A DNA stretch of 64,000 nucleotides from Bacteroidia bacterium (lineage in GTDB: Bacteria; Bacteroidota; Bacteroidia; Bacteroidales; Prolixibacteraceae), in assembly GCA_026391295.1 (NCBI GenBank), contig JAPLDS010000052.1, positions 1 through 64,000 on the forward strand, read 5' to 3'. The number at the start of each line of letters is the position of its first letter. The first letter of the stretch is position 1. Positions 10,785 through 20,513 of this stretch are shown here, piece after piece. The notes under the pieces were generated by a model that saw only the letters and a program-made list of their open reading frames with translations, did no database searches and had not been told where the DNA came from. The position numbers and the translations under genes are program-made.

Positions 10785-12683
10785 TTAATGAAAAAGCAGT
10801 TCAGATTTTAGGGGGTCCCAATCTTCAGCATCTCCCTTTTTTAGATATAGCCTCAAACGTTGAGGTCCAATCTTTTCTAGATATTCAATTTTCAGAACAT
10901 GAAATCCTTGTTGCAGAGCTGCAGTTCCAGTCTCGGTTCCTTTGGGGGAAGCATGATCGGTAACAACGACGCGGTTGTCTATTGTAATCCGACAGGCATC
11001 ATCGGCTTTTGACATAAACTGATAGAAACCATCCTCAGGAATTTTAATAAATCCGGTGTAAAGAACTCCCCAGTGGTCTTCTCTTTGAGCTAAATCCTGC
11101 ACGGCAAAATTCGTCGCTAGGCCTTTTGTTTTTGCAACAAGTGCAGGGAAATCAGGAATTGTATTCCATTCTCCTTCAAAATAGCTGTAATTTAAACCAG
11201 TTGTTAAGTTGGTTACTTGGGTTGCTTTCTGAAAATCCGTTTTTTCGAAATTTTCAGCTTCAACAGCCGAGTATTCTTCTTTGTCGTTTTTTAGGTAACC
11301 TGATACGTTAGAGCTTTCTTTTAACTCGATTGGTTTAAGATATGGTGCTTCTTGGTTATTAATTTTGGCGATCATTGAGAGTTTTTTTGAAAAAGGATGA
11401 GCTAATTCAATGGTCGTTTGATCGATAAATAGGGGAGACGTATGATTAATTATGGAAGGTCTGGTTGGGTTCACCTCAATTTGATGTTTCCCTTGAAGAG
11501 AGAATCCAGGATAATCAGGCCCGCTATATTTCATCTCCCAGAAAAATTGCAATAAATCGCTCGTCCCTTTGGTGATTGGTTTAATCGCATGAAATGGAAT
11601 CTCAATCGACTGACTTGCTCCAGCAGAAAGCTGAATCGCTATCTCTGGATTTTCAATCTGCAATTGATGGTGATGCAAGAAATTCAGTTTAATATCTAGC
11701 GGTGTATCGGATGGGTTTTTAAAGGTTAAATAGAGCGTGCCATGAGTTAATAATTCCCCTTTGTTGCATAGCACAAGATTTTTAAACATCGTGTTTTCAA
11801 GCAATGGCTTAGCCATCTTCGCTGTCTTTTCATTGCTGATATCGTGGGCTAAAATTCCATCTAACCTTAAGTTTGCGATTATTGGACCCTCGTCTGTCAT
11901 GGATACCCATGAGATATGATCAAATTCGCCGATATAGGTTCCTCTTAATGCGCTGCTTCCGCCAGTGGTCGATAAGATGTAATAATTCGAATTGTTTCGT
12001 TTTGAATAATTGTAGTTGTGTTCATGACCAGCTATTACAGTATACTTACGGCTTGCTAATTCTTGTTCGATTTTATCAAAACGACCGTTGGTTTTATACT
12101 TCCAAATTGGGTGGTGCATAAATATAAAGGTCCATCGGACATCTGAATTTTTCTTTAAGGTATTTATCACAAAATCTGTCTGTTCTGTGGTAAGGTTGTA
12201 ATTTTCGTCGTCGTTTGTGTCGAGGCTGATGAACAGTGTGTTTTTATAAACAAAGCTGTAGTAGCGTCTGCCATATAGCTTCTCCCACTCTGCTGCCATG
12301 GTTTTATTGGTGATGTCATGGTTTCCTGGCAGGTAGAAGAAAGGCATTTTTAATCCGGAGATTACGCCGTTTACTGTTGCCCAGTCTTTTTTAATTACTG
12401 CGGTGTCGGTGGTATATCCCGTTATTAAATCACCCACACACATCACAAATTCCGGCATCATCATATTCAGTTTCTTGACGCCATCCTCAAAGACTCCAGG
12501 TCTGTTTCCACCTGTACGATCACTAATAATTCCAAATTGAAAGTTCTTCGGGTCGTTGTAGAAATTAAGATTTGTCCAAGGCTTTTTCACCGTCTTAACG
12601 TCCGACTTAAACCGCGTAGGAGTTTTGCAGTCTGAAAAGAGAAGGATCAATAAGCTACTTAATAAGATCAATCGATATTTCAT
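10785..12683 (-). CDS. Metallophosphoesterase lipoprotein with C-terminal PA14-like domain
   Basis: GIISDRTGG, CVGDLITG, YLPGNHDI, FMHHPIW, AGHEHNY calcineurin-like motifs; C-terminal HWGVLYTGFIKIPEDGFYQFMSKADDACRITID. Likely start MKYRLILLSSLLILLFSDC at 12683. Confidence 0.82.
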   Translation of the reverse strand: MKYRLILLSSLLILLFSDCKTPTRFKSDVKTVKKPWTNLNFYNDPKNFQFGIISDRTGGNRPGVFEDGVKKLNMMMPEFVMCVGDLITGYTTDTAVIKKDWATVNGVISGLKMPFFYLPGNHDITNKTMAAEWEKLYGRRYYSFVYKNTLFISLDTNDDENYNLTTEQTDFVINTLKKNSDVRWTFIFMHHPIWKYKTNGRFDKIEQELASRKYTVIAGHEHNYNYSKRNNSNYYILSTTGGSSALRGTYIGEFDHISWVSMTDEGPIIANLRLDGILAHDISNEKTAKMAKPLLENTMFKNLVLCNKGELLTHGTLYLTFKNPSDTPLDIKLNFLHHHQLQIENPEIAIQLSAGASQSIEIPFHAIKPITKGTSDLLQFFWEMKYSGPDYPGFSLQGKHQIEVNPTRPSIINHTSPLFIDQTTIELAHPFSKKLSMIAKINNQEAPYLKPIELKESSNVSGYLKNDKEEYSAVEAENFEKTDFQKATQVTNLTTGLNYSYFEGEWNTIPDFPALVAKTKGLATNFAVQDLAQREDHWGVLYTGFIKIPEDGFYQFMSKADDACRITIDNRVVVTDHASPKGTETGTAALQQGFHVLKIEYLEKIGPQRLRLYLKKGDAEDWDPLKSELLFH

Positions 12684-12705
12684 AACAGTCAAGGAGTAAA
12701 TTCGT

Positions 12706-14136
12706 TTATGCTTTGGATTTATTTGCATTTCTAACTTCTGTTGTTCCTCCCCCTTTACGGGTTAGTTCAACTGGCGCATTTGTTTTCCAATTGCCATTCG
12801 TAAAGTCAGGTATGTCGACGGAGTTCGAACGGTTAGCAACAGATTTTTCACTTAATGGTGCAATAGAACTCCAGAGAGCAGCATCGTAAACATTTTCATC
12901 GAGCGGAAGCCCATTTCTTAGACAATCGATTAGACGCCAGTCCATCATAAAATCCATCCCCCCATGACCACCAATTCTTTTTGCCATTTCGCCAATACGT
13001 TTAACGATCTCAGGGGTGTATTTTTCTTCTACTGCTTTCATCTCGATCTCTGTGAGCCACCCATGGCCATTGGAGATGCGAGCTGGCTCAGGCCATTTGC
13101 TAGCCATCCCTTTTGTTCCACTGATTAGATGGATACGGGAATAGGGTCGAGGACTTGTGACATCGTGCTGAACCATAATGGTACGTCCTTTCATCGTTCG
13201 AATGGTCGTGGTGTTCATATTGCCGCGGAATTGCTTCCCGACAAATTCGCTGTAGAAATTATCCGTTGCAGCTAGCTCACTAGCTTTCGCACTCATTTGA
13301 AAATCTTTTGACGACACAGAAGTGAGAAAATCCATCTGATCCCCTCGGTTGATATTCATAATCTGACAAATCGGACCGAGGCCATGTGTCGGATAGATAT
13401 TACCCTCGCGGTAATTCTCTTTTAGTCGCCACATGTCTGAATATTTTGACTTGCTAAAATTCCCTTCCAAGAGGTCGTGGATGTAGGCACCTTCACCATG
13501 AATGATCTCGCCAAAGTATCCCTGTCGAGCCATGTTAAGGGTTAGCAGTTCAAAGAAATCGTAACAGCAATTCTCTAGCATCATAAAATGCTTTCTGGTT
13601 TTTTCAGATGTTTCGACTAATTGCCAGCACTCGTCAATAGTTTTGGCAGCTGGTACTTCAGATGCGGCATGTTTGCCACTCTCCATGGCATACACTGCCA
13701 TTGGCGTGTGCCAAGCCCATGGTGTGGTAATATAGATTAGGTCCAGATCTGCACTCTGGCACATCTCTTTCCAGATCTCTTTTGATCCACTATAGGATCT
13801 TGCTTTTGGCAGACCGTGTTTTTCAAGTATGGCTTGACATTTATCGACTCTTTCGCTTTGTATATCACACAGTGCAACAATCTCAACACCCTCAATATTC
13901 GACATCCGCTCAACAGCTCCTGGTCCACGATTCCCTAAGCCAATGAAGCCAATGCGCACTTTATCAAGCTTTGGTGCAGCGTATCCGCTCATGTTAAAGC
14001 GTGACTTAGTTGTCGTTCTATTTGTTTCTGCCGGGGAGGCATGGTCAACTTCGTTTGCACGAGTAGATAGTCCAGCGGCAAGTACACCAGTGCCTAGAAT
14101 TGTCTTTTTGAGAAAATTTCTGCGATCGGAAGTCAT
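12706..14136 (-). CDS. Gfo/Idh/MocA family protein, GH109-like (alpha-N-acetylgalactosaminidase family), Tat-type leader
   Basis: RRNFLKKTILGTGVLAAG leader; GFIGLGNRG Rossmann motif; MMLENCCYD, EGAYIHDL, YPTHGLGPICQIMNINRGD. Confidence 0.87.
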   Translation of the reverse strand: MTSDRRNFLKKTILGTGVLAAGLSTRANEVDHASPAETNRTTTKSRFNMSGYAAPKLDKVRIGFIGLGNRGPGAVERMSNIEGVEIVALCDIQSERVDKCQAILEKHGLPKARSYSGSKEIWKEMCQSADLDLIYITTPWAWHTPMAVYAMESGKHAASEVPAAKTIDECWQLVETSEKTRKHFMMLENCCYDFFELLTLNMARQGYFGEIIHGEGAYIHDLLEGNFSKSKYSDMWRLKENYREGNIYPTHGLGPICQIMNINRGDQMDFLTSVSSKDFQMSAKASELAATDNFYSEFVGKQFRGNMNTTTIRTMKGRTIMVQHDVTSPRPYSRIHLISGTKGMASKWPEPARISNGHGWLTEIEMKAVEEKYTPEIVKRIGEMAKRIGGHGGMDFMMDWRLIDCLRNGLPLDENVYDAALWSSIAPLSEKSVANRSNSVDIPDFTNGNWKTNAPVELTRKGGGTTEVRNANKSKA

Positions 14137-14146
14137 GGTTTACAGT

Positions 14147-15757
14147 TTAGTACTGAAATGTAAATTTAAAATTATCTGCGATCTTTGGTCCAGTTTTAAA
14201 AACCACAGCTTCAGAAAGATAAATAGTTGATCCTTCGGCTTCTGCTCGCTTTTCATTTTTGACCACAACTTTAAGAATGTGCTTACCTTGTGGAAGTTGA
14301 GTAATCATGAAAATACTGGTGTTCCCTGGTGATTGATGGGAGAAATTAAAGTAGCAGTCGATTGTCCTTTTGAATTGACCATCGACATAAATATCTGCCT
14401 TGCCAGCATTGCGATCCCAATTCCCAGCGATAGATACTCCTGTCCCTTCAAAGGTAAATGTAGCTTCATCGCCCGCATTGGCACTAAATCGAGATTGTGG
14501 AATTGTATCTGATTTGAATTTCGTTTCCCATTTTCCCTTAAATGCCCATCCTCCTTTTTCAAATGGAGTCACTCTGCGATCAAAAATAAGGTTCGGGAAG
14601 GAGGATTCTGCGATGCCAGCTTTAGGTGCTTGCGGATTGATGGTTATTAGCTGCTCAGTGGCCTGTCCACCCTCTTGTATTGTAATCTGTTTAACGTAAT
14701 CAATTGTTTTTGTAATGGTCTTTTTAAATGAGTAATCGGTATTGATAAAAAGTGAATCTCCCAAATATTCAACTTGTTTACGATACTCTTTTGGAAAGGC
14801 GCTAAATCCTTTTAATACGCCAAGTACACCTAAGGCGCTTGATGGATTACAATCTGAATCTTGACCACATCGAGTGGAGATCTCCATTGTTTTTAATGGA
14901 TCACCCTCTCCATAAAGCAATCCAAATACGATGTAGGCACCGTTAAGTTTTGCATCGATATTATAGCTTGAGCCTGCTCCACAAATGTCTATGCTTGCCC
15001 ATTTCTTTTCTAGCTCTTTCCAGGCAGCGCGCCAATCTTTGGGATAGTGGCCGTGAAGAAGGATGGCGTCACTAATAATTTTTGCGTATTCGCTCTCTTG
15101 CGGAAGAGATTTTAGGGCATGCTCAACGACTTTTAAGATGTCGTTTTCAAAATAGGCTTCTGAATAGAGTGCAGCGACAAAATTACCACCATAAACACCA
15201 TCGCCATAATTCATGATATGGCCAATCTTCTGTGCCATTTTAGTGGCTGTCTGTGGCATGCCTGGACACATCAATCCAATATAGTCAGCTTCGATTTGAA
15301 AATCAATATCGTCCGCATGAGCATTGTATTCAGGACTTCCCGATTGGGGCGGGAAGATGCTGTCGAAATAGTTTTTTCTTGCCTGCACATTGGCATGCCA
15401 AAGTTTATAGCCCGATTTTGCAAATAATTCTTGAAATTTCTTCGCCGGTGCATCCATGCCATATTGATCCATGGTCATCATAAAGGTTAACTGCACATAG
15501 ATATCGTCCTCTAAAAGGGCCAGATTAGTTTGCGAAGGAGTCCACTTAATCGAATCTTCTAAGGTAAATCCATGCGCCACAAATTCGGTCGGTACGCCAT
15601 AGCTTACACCAATCATTTTTCCTGCCCAGCCTCCTGCAATTTTATCTTTGAGCACCTCGATGGGGATAGTGCGCTGTATTTTATTCTTGTTTTCTTGGCA
15701 TGAAGTTAGGTTTAAGCAAAGAAGCAGGATCAGACTGGAGAAGAGGTTTAGTTTCAT
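14147..15757 (-). CDS. Lipoprotein ADP-ribosylglycohydrolase-family protein with C-terminal carbohydrate-binding-like beta-sandwich
   Basis: AGGWAGKMIGVSYG, LEDDIYVQ, HADDIDFQIEADYIG, TRCGQDSDCNPSSALGVLG; C-terminal FTFEGTGVSIAGNWDRNAGKADIYVDG. Confidence 0.85.
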   Translation of the reverse strand: MKLNLFSSLILLLCLNLTSCQENKNKIQRTIPIEVLKDKIAGGWAGKMIGVSYGVPTEFVAHGFTLEDSIKWTPSQTNLALLEDDIYVQLTFMMTMDQYGMDAPAKKFQELFAKSGYKLWHANVQARKNYFDSIFPPQSGSPEYNAHADDIDFQIEADYIGLMCPGMPQTATKMAQKIGHIMNYGDGVYGGNFVAALYSEAYFENDILKVVEHALKSLPQESEYAKIISDAILLHGHYPKDWRAAWKELEKKWASIDICGAGSSYNIDAKLNGAYIVFGLLYGEGDPLKTMEISTRCGQDSDCNPSSALGVLGVLKGFSAFPKEYRKQVEYLGDSLFINTDYSFKKTITKTIDYVKQITIQEGGQATEQLITINPQAPKAGIAESSFPNLIFDRRVTPFEKGGWAFKGKWETKFKSDTIPQSRFSANAGDEATFTFEGTGVSIAGNWDRNAGKADIYVDGQFKRTIDCYFNFSHQSPGNTSIFMITQLPQGKHILKVVVKNEKRAEAEGSTIYLSEAVVFKTGPKIADNFKFTFQY

Positions 15758-15812
15758 TATAGTTGTGAAGGATTTTTCTGGATTTAGCTTTTTTGGTCGT
15801 TTATTAGGTTAA

Positions 15813-15850
15813 AAAAGGCAGCCATTGATAATAGATGGCTGCCTTTAAAA
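15813..15850 (-). terminator. Rho-independent-type hairpin downstream of the PhoPQ-related gene
   Basis: GGCAGCCAT..ATGGCTGCC stem (15817-15825 / 15835-15843) with flanking A/T tracts. Confidence 0.75.
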
Positions 15851-15862
15851 TTTTATTTTGGA

Positions 15863-17221
15863 CTAGTTCCGAAGCAATAATTTTCGGTCATTGGTGACAA
15901 ACATACGAGTACTCTGTGTGTAGTCTGGTCCGAATGGCGCTTTGTATTTCAAGTCGATATAGAATGCTTTGTATCCCGATTCAGGTATTTGAACGGTTAC
16001 CGTAATGTCTTTCTGGTGTGCTGCATTTAAGCTCATCCCAGACCAATGTTCGTCTCTGAAATCTTGGTCTTTTGAATCGGCGCTCCAGATCAAGGCATCA
16101 ACAAGTATCTCAGGTGTTGACTTAATCTTAAGTGTTAATGTTTTATTATCTTGAGAGATAGTATAGTTACAAATTGCATATTTCCCGTTGGTTACTGTGG
16201 TGCCAACGAAGGCACTAAGTGTTGCAAAGGCTTTTTTCTTGTCGCCAAGGTCATGTGCTGCATTTGGAGTGTAACAGATATGGTTGTCGCCAGGTATGCT
16301 ATCGATGTAATTCTTAACTGCATCTGCTGGCCAATATGGGTCGTTGGTGCCCATAAAAATCATTTTTGGCATCGTCAATAATTTGCGATACGAATAAGGG
16401 TCAACCATTTTTACTAAATCGCTTCCACCTGGGGTATTAAACTGTTGAGCAATTCCAAGATTCACGTAGTCTTGGATTTCAACACTATAATCGCCCCATA
16501 CCTTTTTTTGGTAATCTACATTGACAGGCATATTAAGAACATCAATAACCATTGGTCCAATTGCTTTTACACGTTTATCATTTGCTCCAGTCAACCAAGT
16601 TGTCCATCCTCTTTTTGACGCCCCAGAAACAATAAAATGACCTACGTTTTTCTTGATCTCTTTAGTGGCAAATTTTTGAACTACATCCATCGCACGAACA
16701 GCACTCTTTGTCATAGCAAAAAGCAATGGCCAGGTGAAATCATGATCTTGAAGATAGCTATGAAGGGTAAATGAGATTAGTGCATCTTCCGTACGGTCGC
16801 CATAAAGTGGTTGGTTTGGAACCTGCCAGATCAAGGAAACTATCGATTTATTTGTTTTGGCTAGATTGCTTAAATTAACGACTAAGTCTTCATCCCATTT
16901 ATGTGTGCTTGGAACGGTTTTATCATTATGACCGCCAGTAATAAATAGAAGGGCATCGTTGTATTTTAGATCTTCAGGAACCATGATAAACATCTCATGT
17001 TTCCAAGTAATTCCGCGCCATACCTGCGAGGTGTATTCTAAACGATAAAGCATCACTCCATCACCCTTCATTTTCTCTTTGACCTCCCATTTAAAGGAGT
17101 TGTCGTTATTATGAAGATATGCCTGAAGAGCTGTCTCCGGGGTGATTGCCTTTGGTGTTGCTGCTGAGCCAGTTAAAAAAGAACAGCATAGAAATAATAG
17201 TCCAAAAATTAATTTTCTCAT
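15863..17221 (-). CDS. PhoPQ-activated pathogenicity-related family protein, secreted
   Basis: Signal peptide; FIVSGASKRGWTTWLTGANDKRVKAIGPMVIDVLNM, MGTNDPYWPADA. Confidence 0.87.
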   Translation of the reverse strand: MRKLIFGLLFLCCSFLTGSAATPKAITPETALQAYLHNNDNSFKWEVKEKMKGDGVMLYRLEYTSQVWRGITWKHEMFIMVPEDLKYNDALLFITGGHNDKTVPSTHKWDEDLVVNLSNLAKTNKSIVSLIWQVPNQPLYGDRTEDALISFTLHSYLQDHDFTWPLLFAMTKSAVRAMDVVQKFATKEIKKNVGHFIVSGASKRGWTTWLTGANDKRVKAIGPMVIDVLNMPVNVDYQKKVWGDYSVEIQDYVNLGIAQQFNTPGGSDLVKMVDPYSYRKLLTMPKMIFMGTNDPYWPADAVKNYIDSIPGDNHICYTPNAAHDLGDKKKAFATLSAFVGTTVTNGKYAICNYTISQDNKTLTLKIKSTPEILVDALIWSADSKDQDFRDEHWSGMSLNAAHQKDITVTVQIPESGYKAFYIDLKYKAPFGPDYTQSTRMFVTNDRKLLLRN

Positions 17222-17265
17222 TTTTAAAAATTTATATAATACATGGTTTAAAAGTAATTATTTTT

Positions 17266-18753
17266 TTAAATATCTTCAAGACGAAGAAGGATTAAGCTGC
17301 TTATTCCAATGGCAAATTGTGGCTTCAGAAGTGTGCTCCTATTTGGAGATGCTCCCTGACCTTTTAATTTAAATTTATGACTGCCAGACGAGAGGTTAAA
17401 GGTGCCAAAAACATATTCCGACCAGTCGCCTCCTTTGCTTAGCATATTCAACAGAACACCTGCTGGTTGATTGTCTATCATCGGCTGATATTGACTTCCG
17501 AAAAGGTCATCGACAAGAACGGCTGAGAATTTATATCGACCTGATTGTTTTAATTCAAAGGTAAACTCAATCTCGCCATCGGATGTCTCGGGTGCAAAGC
17601 GAATTCCTTCGGGTTCCTTCGTAAACTTATTGGGTGTTGCTATCATCGGCAATGCTGAGGCAAGCAAAATCTGGTATGGAGGTGTTCGCTGAGCCAAAGG
17701 TGCAATTTTAGAATCTGAATATACAGCTGGTGTCTGGTACCAAAAAGAAACAGAGCTGATCCAATCGGCTCGTTCATTGGAACTAGAATGTTTGGTGCCG
17801 TCATCATCAACTACGCTACCGCGATGCTCAATATCGAATTTTAGTGACTTGCTGAATCGAATAGGATCTTTCAAATGCCAGCGATAAGCCGATACTCGAT
17901 CTCCAACTAATGGTCCTTCATACAGTGATACGCCATGATAGGCGCTTGAAAACTCTCGAAATCCCCAAGCATCCCCAAAGTAATCTTCCGTTCCTGTGCC
18001 TTGTATAGAGGGGTGTTTTTCACCATCGATGTAAAAACGGTCGTCACCCTCACCGAACCATCCATTGACCACTTGAAGGACAGAGTAGACTGTTCCAACA
18101 TAATTTCCTTTGCCGGTTGTGTTGAGAATCGTATGATCGCCTGAAGCGGCTCTATTTTGTTGGTTGTATCTTGCGTGGAAATACAATATATCTTTTGGGA
18201 GAGATTCAACTTTTTCCCAGTCTACATAATAGTAAAGTTCAAATGGACCGAATCCTTGCATTTCATTGGTTAAGGTAATTTTGGCATGTTTCTTAAAGGG
18301 CATGTCCCAGAAGCAGCTGCGCGAACGGCCCAAAGATGACACACTTATTGGTAATGATTCAAGATCTTTGTTTTTGCCATGACCAACACCAAAGAAATCA
18401 CCAAGTGGGACTTCGATACTTGGTTTTTCAGCATTGTCCCAATAGACTCGAAGTATTACGGCATTCGAAGAGAATGGGTTTAGGGAGGCCGTGGTATTCC
18501 AGATATGCTTTATGATTCCGGGACCTTCAAGATCTGCAACGATCAATGTTTCACCAGGCATGATCTCTTTAGAGTCGCCATTCCCATTGAAATTGAGATC
18601 ACTACTCGACACTCTTCTGCTTTGTGCCGACGACGCATGTGTAAGTTGATCAAGAACCGAAAGATCAGCTGATCCAGCTTGTTGTGCTTTTAGAGCATTA
18701 AAAGACGCGATGGAAAAACAAATAATTAAAATTTTCGCGAAAAAAATCTTCAT
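17266..18753 (-). CDS. DUF2961 (GH172-like) secreted protein
   Basis: GETLIVADLEGPGIIKHIWNT, VPLGDFFGVGHG, GTGTEDYFGDAWGFREFSSAYHGVSLYEGPL. Confidence 0.87.
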   Translation of the reverse strand: MKIFFAKILIICFSIASFNALKAQQAGSADLSVLDQLTHASSAQSRRVSSSDLNFNGNGDSKEIMPGETLIVADLEGPGIIKHIWNTTASLNPFSSNAVILRVYWDNAEKPSIEVPLGDFFGVGHGKNKDLESLPISVSSLGRSRSCFWDMPFKKHAKITLTNEMQGFGPFELYYYVDWEKVESLPKDILYFHARYNQQNRAASGDHTILNTTGKGNYVGTVYSVLQVVNGWFGEGDDRFYIDGEKHPSIQGTGTEDYFGDAWGFREFSSAYHGVSLYEGPLVGDRVSAYRWHLKDPIRFSKSLKFDIEHRGSVVDDDGTKHSSSNERADWISSVSFWYQTPAVYSDSKIAPLAQRTPPYQILLASALPMIATPNKFTKEPEGIRFAPETSDGEIEFTFELKQSGRYKFSAVLVDDLFGSQYQPMIDNQPAGVLLNMLSKGGDWSEYVFGTFNLSSGSHKFKLKGQGASPNRSTLLKPQFAIGISSLILLRLEDI

Positions 18754-18784
18754 CTCAAGTTTTAGTTACAATTTCATTTAAAAA

Positions 18785-18823
18785 TTAAGCAGGGGTATTG
18801 TAAAAATACCACCTGCTTATTTT
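18785..18823 (-). terminator. Hairpin between susD-like gene and the downstream GH172-like gene (terminator or attenuator)
   Basis: AAGCAGG...CCTGCTT stem with inner GGTATT/AATACC. Confidence 0.6.
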
Positions 18824-18838
18824 TATACTTCGAAAGGT

Positions 18839-20491
18839 TTACCAGGGTTTCCCTGTCCCTTGTTGCAACCAGTTTTTCGACCAGTTGCTGTTTTGTCCAT
18901 CTGTGGAAAAGGCTGTAGATTGTAGTTTCCCGATTGCTGTATTTGAATTTTCGGGATTGTATAACTTCTCGTTATTTCCGTAAGTAAACCTTACAGGTAA
19001 TACTGATCTTTTTGCTGAAGGGCCAGATTGAATTGCCGGTAATCCTGTTCTGATATAATCCATCCAAGATTCAGTTGCTGCAGTCCAGCTAGCAATCCAT
19101 TTTTGTTCCATAATCCGCGCAAGCGTGCCGTTGTATGCAACACCAGAATTTGCAATATAGCTGTCGTAAGAACTACCTACACTCCATGTTTGCAAGGATG
19201 CTTGAACGCCTGCATTGTAATGAGCTGTTGCAGTCCCACCAGCATTCCATCCTTTAAGGGCAATTTCTGCAAGGCTAAAACGAATTTCTGCGGCAGATAG
19301 TAATCTAACCTTAAGCAAAGGGCCTGAGGCTGCTCTATAGATATCGTTGAGTTGAGAAGCATGTGGATTGGCGCTACCTTGTTGAAGTGATGGGTTTAAA
19401 TTATAGAAAAACTCAAATGTTGACCATGCTGGAGGGTATCCCACATAATCAGGATCAAGATTTAGCGTCACATGATAAGTTGACTGAAACTCATTCGCAA
19501 TTTCTTTTGAAATGATTCGCTTGCCGTCCACAATTTCATCATAATCGGCAGGTTTACTCTGGTCAACGACAAGAGGCGTTTTTACTTTTGCTGCCCAGAT
19601 GTTTAGACGAGGGTCATTTAATGCTTGCAATTTAGTAACCAATGTAGCACAAGGCTTAACTCGCGTGAAATTTGAGAGGTCGTTGCTAAACTGCGTAGCT
19701 GTTGGCCATGAATCGGATGGGCTTAATCCAATAAAGCTATAGCTAGCATCGTCTGCTGCATCAAGGATAAGCGGATATTTAATTGGATCACCTGTTATTT
19801 TCTCAATCCCGGCTTTCGCAATTGCAGGCTCTTTTGTTGAGATTCTTAAATAATATCTCAATGCTAATGAATTAGAGAATTTCTGCCATTGACGAACATT
19901 ACCGTTGTAAAGCACATCTTGAGCAGGGTCGATTTTGTAGGTGCTTTGCTCTTTTGAAAATAGGGTGTTCGCACTGTCAAGCATCGCAACTACGCCTAGA
20001 TAGATGCTTTTCTGAGCATCAAATGCAGGCTTAAAGTATGCTGAGCCTGCCTCTCCTTTAAGCGCTTGACTATAAGGAGCATCTCCCCATAAATCGGCGA
20101 TTATGCCAAAATTATAGGCTTTAAATAGCATGGCAACACCGGCCTGAAAGTCTAGATTTGCAGCTTTCGATTTTTTAAGCATCTCCTCTGCATTTCTAAG
20201 TATCCCATAATATCCGGCCCAGCTTTGGTCACTCCAGTCGTATCTGTTGTGGCCACCAGCCCATCCATCTTTTTGGGTGTGTTGCATAACTCCTGCGATA
20301 TCTCCGTAACCCATATTTATAACTGATCCGCCTGTTGCCGTGATAACAGTTGCCATCAGGAAGTTCGGCGAAGTATTTGCTGGGTCAACACCGTTCGGAT
20401 TAATATTCATTTCGGCCAAGTTTTTACATGAAAAAGTAAATATGGCGAGCAGCAACAAGGCTGCGTATGATGTGTTTTTTATAATATTCAT
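18839..20491 (-). CDS. SusD/RagB-family nutrient-binding outer-membrane lipoprotein (SusD_2 type)
   Basis: Lipobox FSCKNLAEMNINPNG; GIIADLWGDAPYSQA; WQKFSNSLALRYYLRIS; directly downstream of SusC. Confidence 0.92.
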   Translation of the reverse strand: MNIIKNTSYAALLLLAIFTFSCKNLAEMNINPNGVDPANTSPNFLMATVITATGGSVINMGYGDIAGVMQHTQKDGWAGGHNRYDWSDQSWAGYYGILRNAEEMLKKSKAANLDFQAGVAMLFKAYNFGIIADLWGDAPYSQALKGEAGSAYFKPAFDAQKSIYLGVVAMLDSANTLFSKEQSTYKIDPAQDVLYNGNVRQWQKFSNSLALRYYLRISTKEPAIAKAGIEKITGDPIKYPLILDAADDASYSFIGLSPSDSWPTATQFSNDLSNFTRVKPCATLVTKLQALNDPRLNIWAAKVKTPLVVDQSKPADYDEIVDGKRIISKEIANEFQSTYHVTLNLDPDYVGYPPAWSTFEFFYNLNPSLQQGSANPHASQLNDIYRAASGPLLKVRLLSAAEIRFSLAEIALKGWNAGGTATAHYNAGVQASLQTWSVGSSYDSYIANSGVAYNGTLARIMEQKWIASWTAATESWMDYIRTGLPAIQSGPSAKRSVLPVRFTYGNNEKLYNPENSNTAIGKLQSTAFSTDGQNSNWSKNWLQQGTGKPW

Positions 20492-20513
20492 AATATAGAT
20501 TTTTTAAAGGTTA

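Noticed and set aside
14305-15483. Several 60-100 aa ORFs overlapping the ADP-ribosylglycohydrolase gene on both strands
   Set aside because: All lie inside a long, strongly supported CDS; shadow ORFs with no motif.
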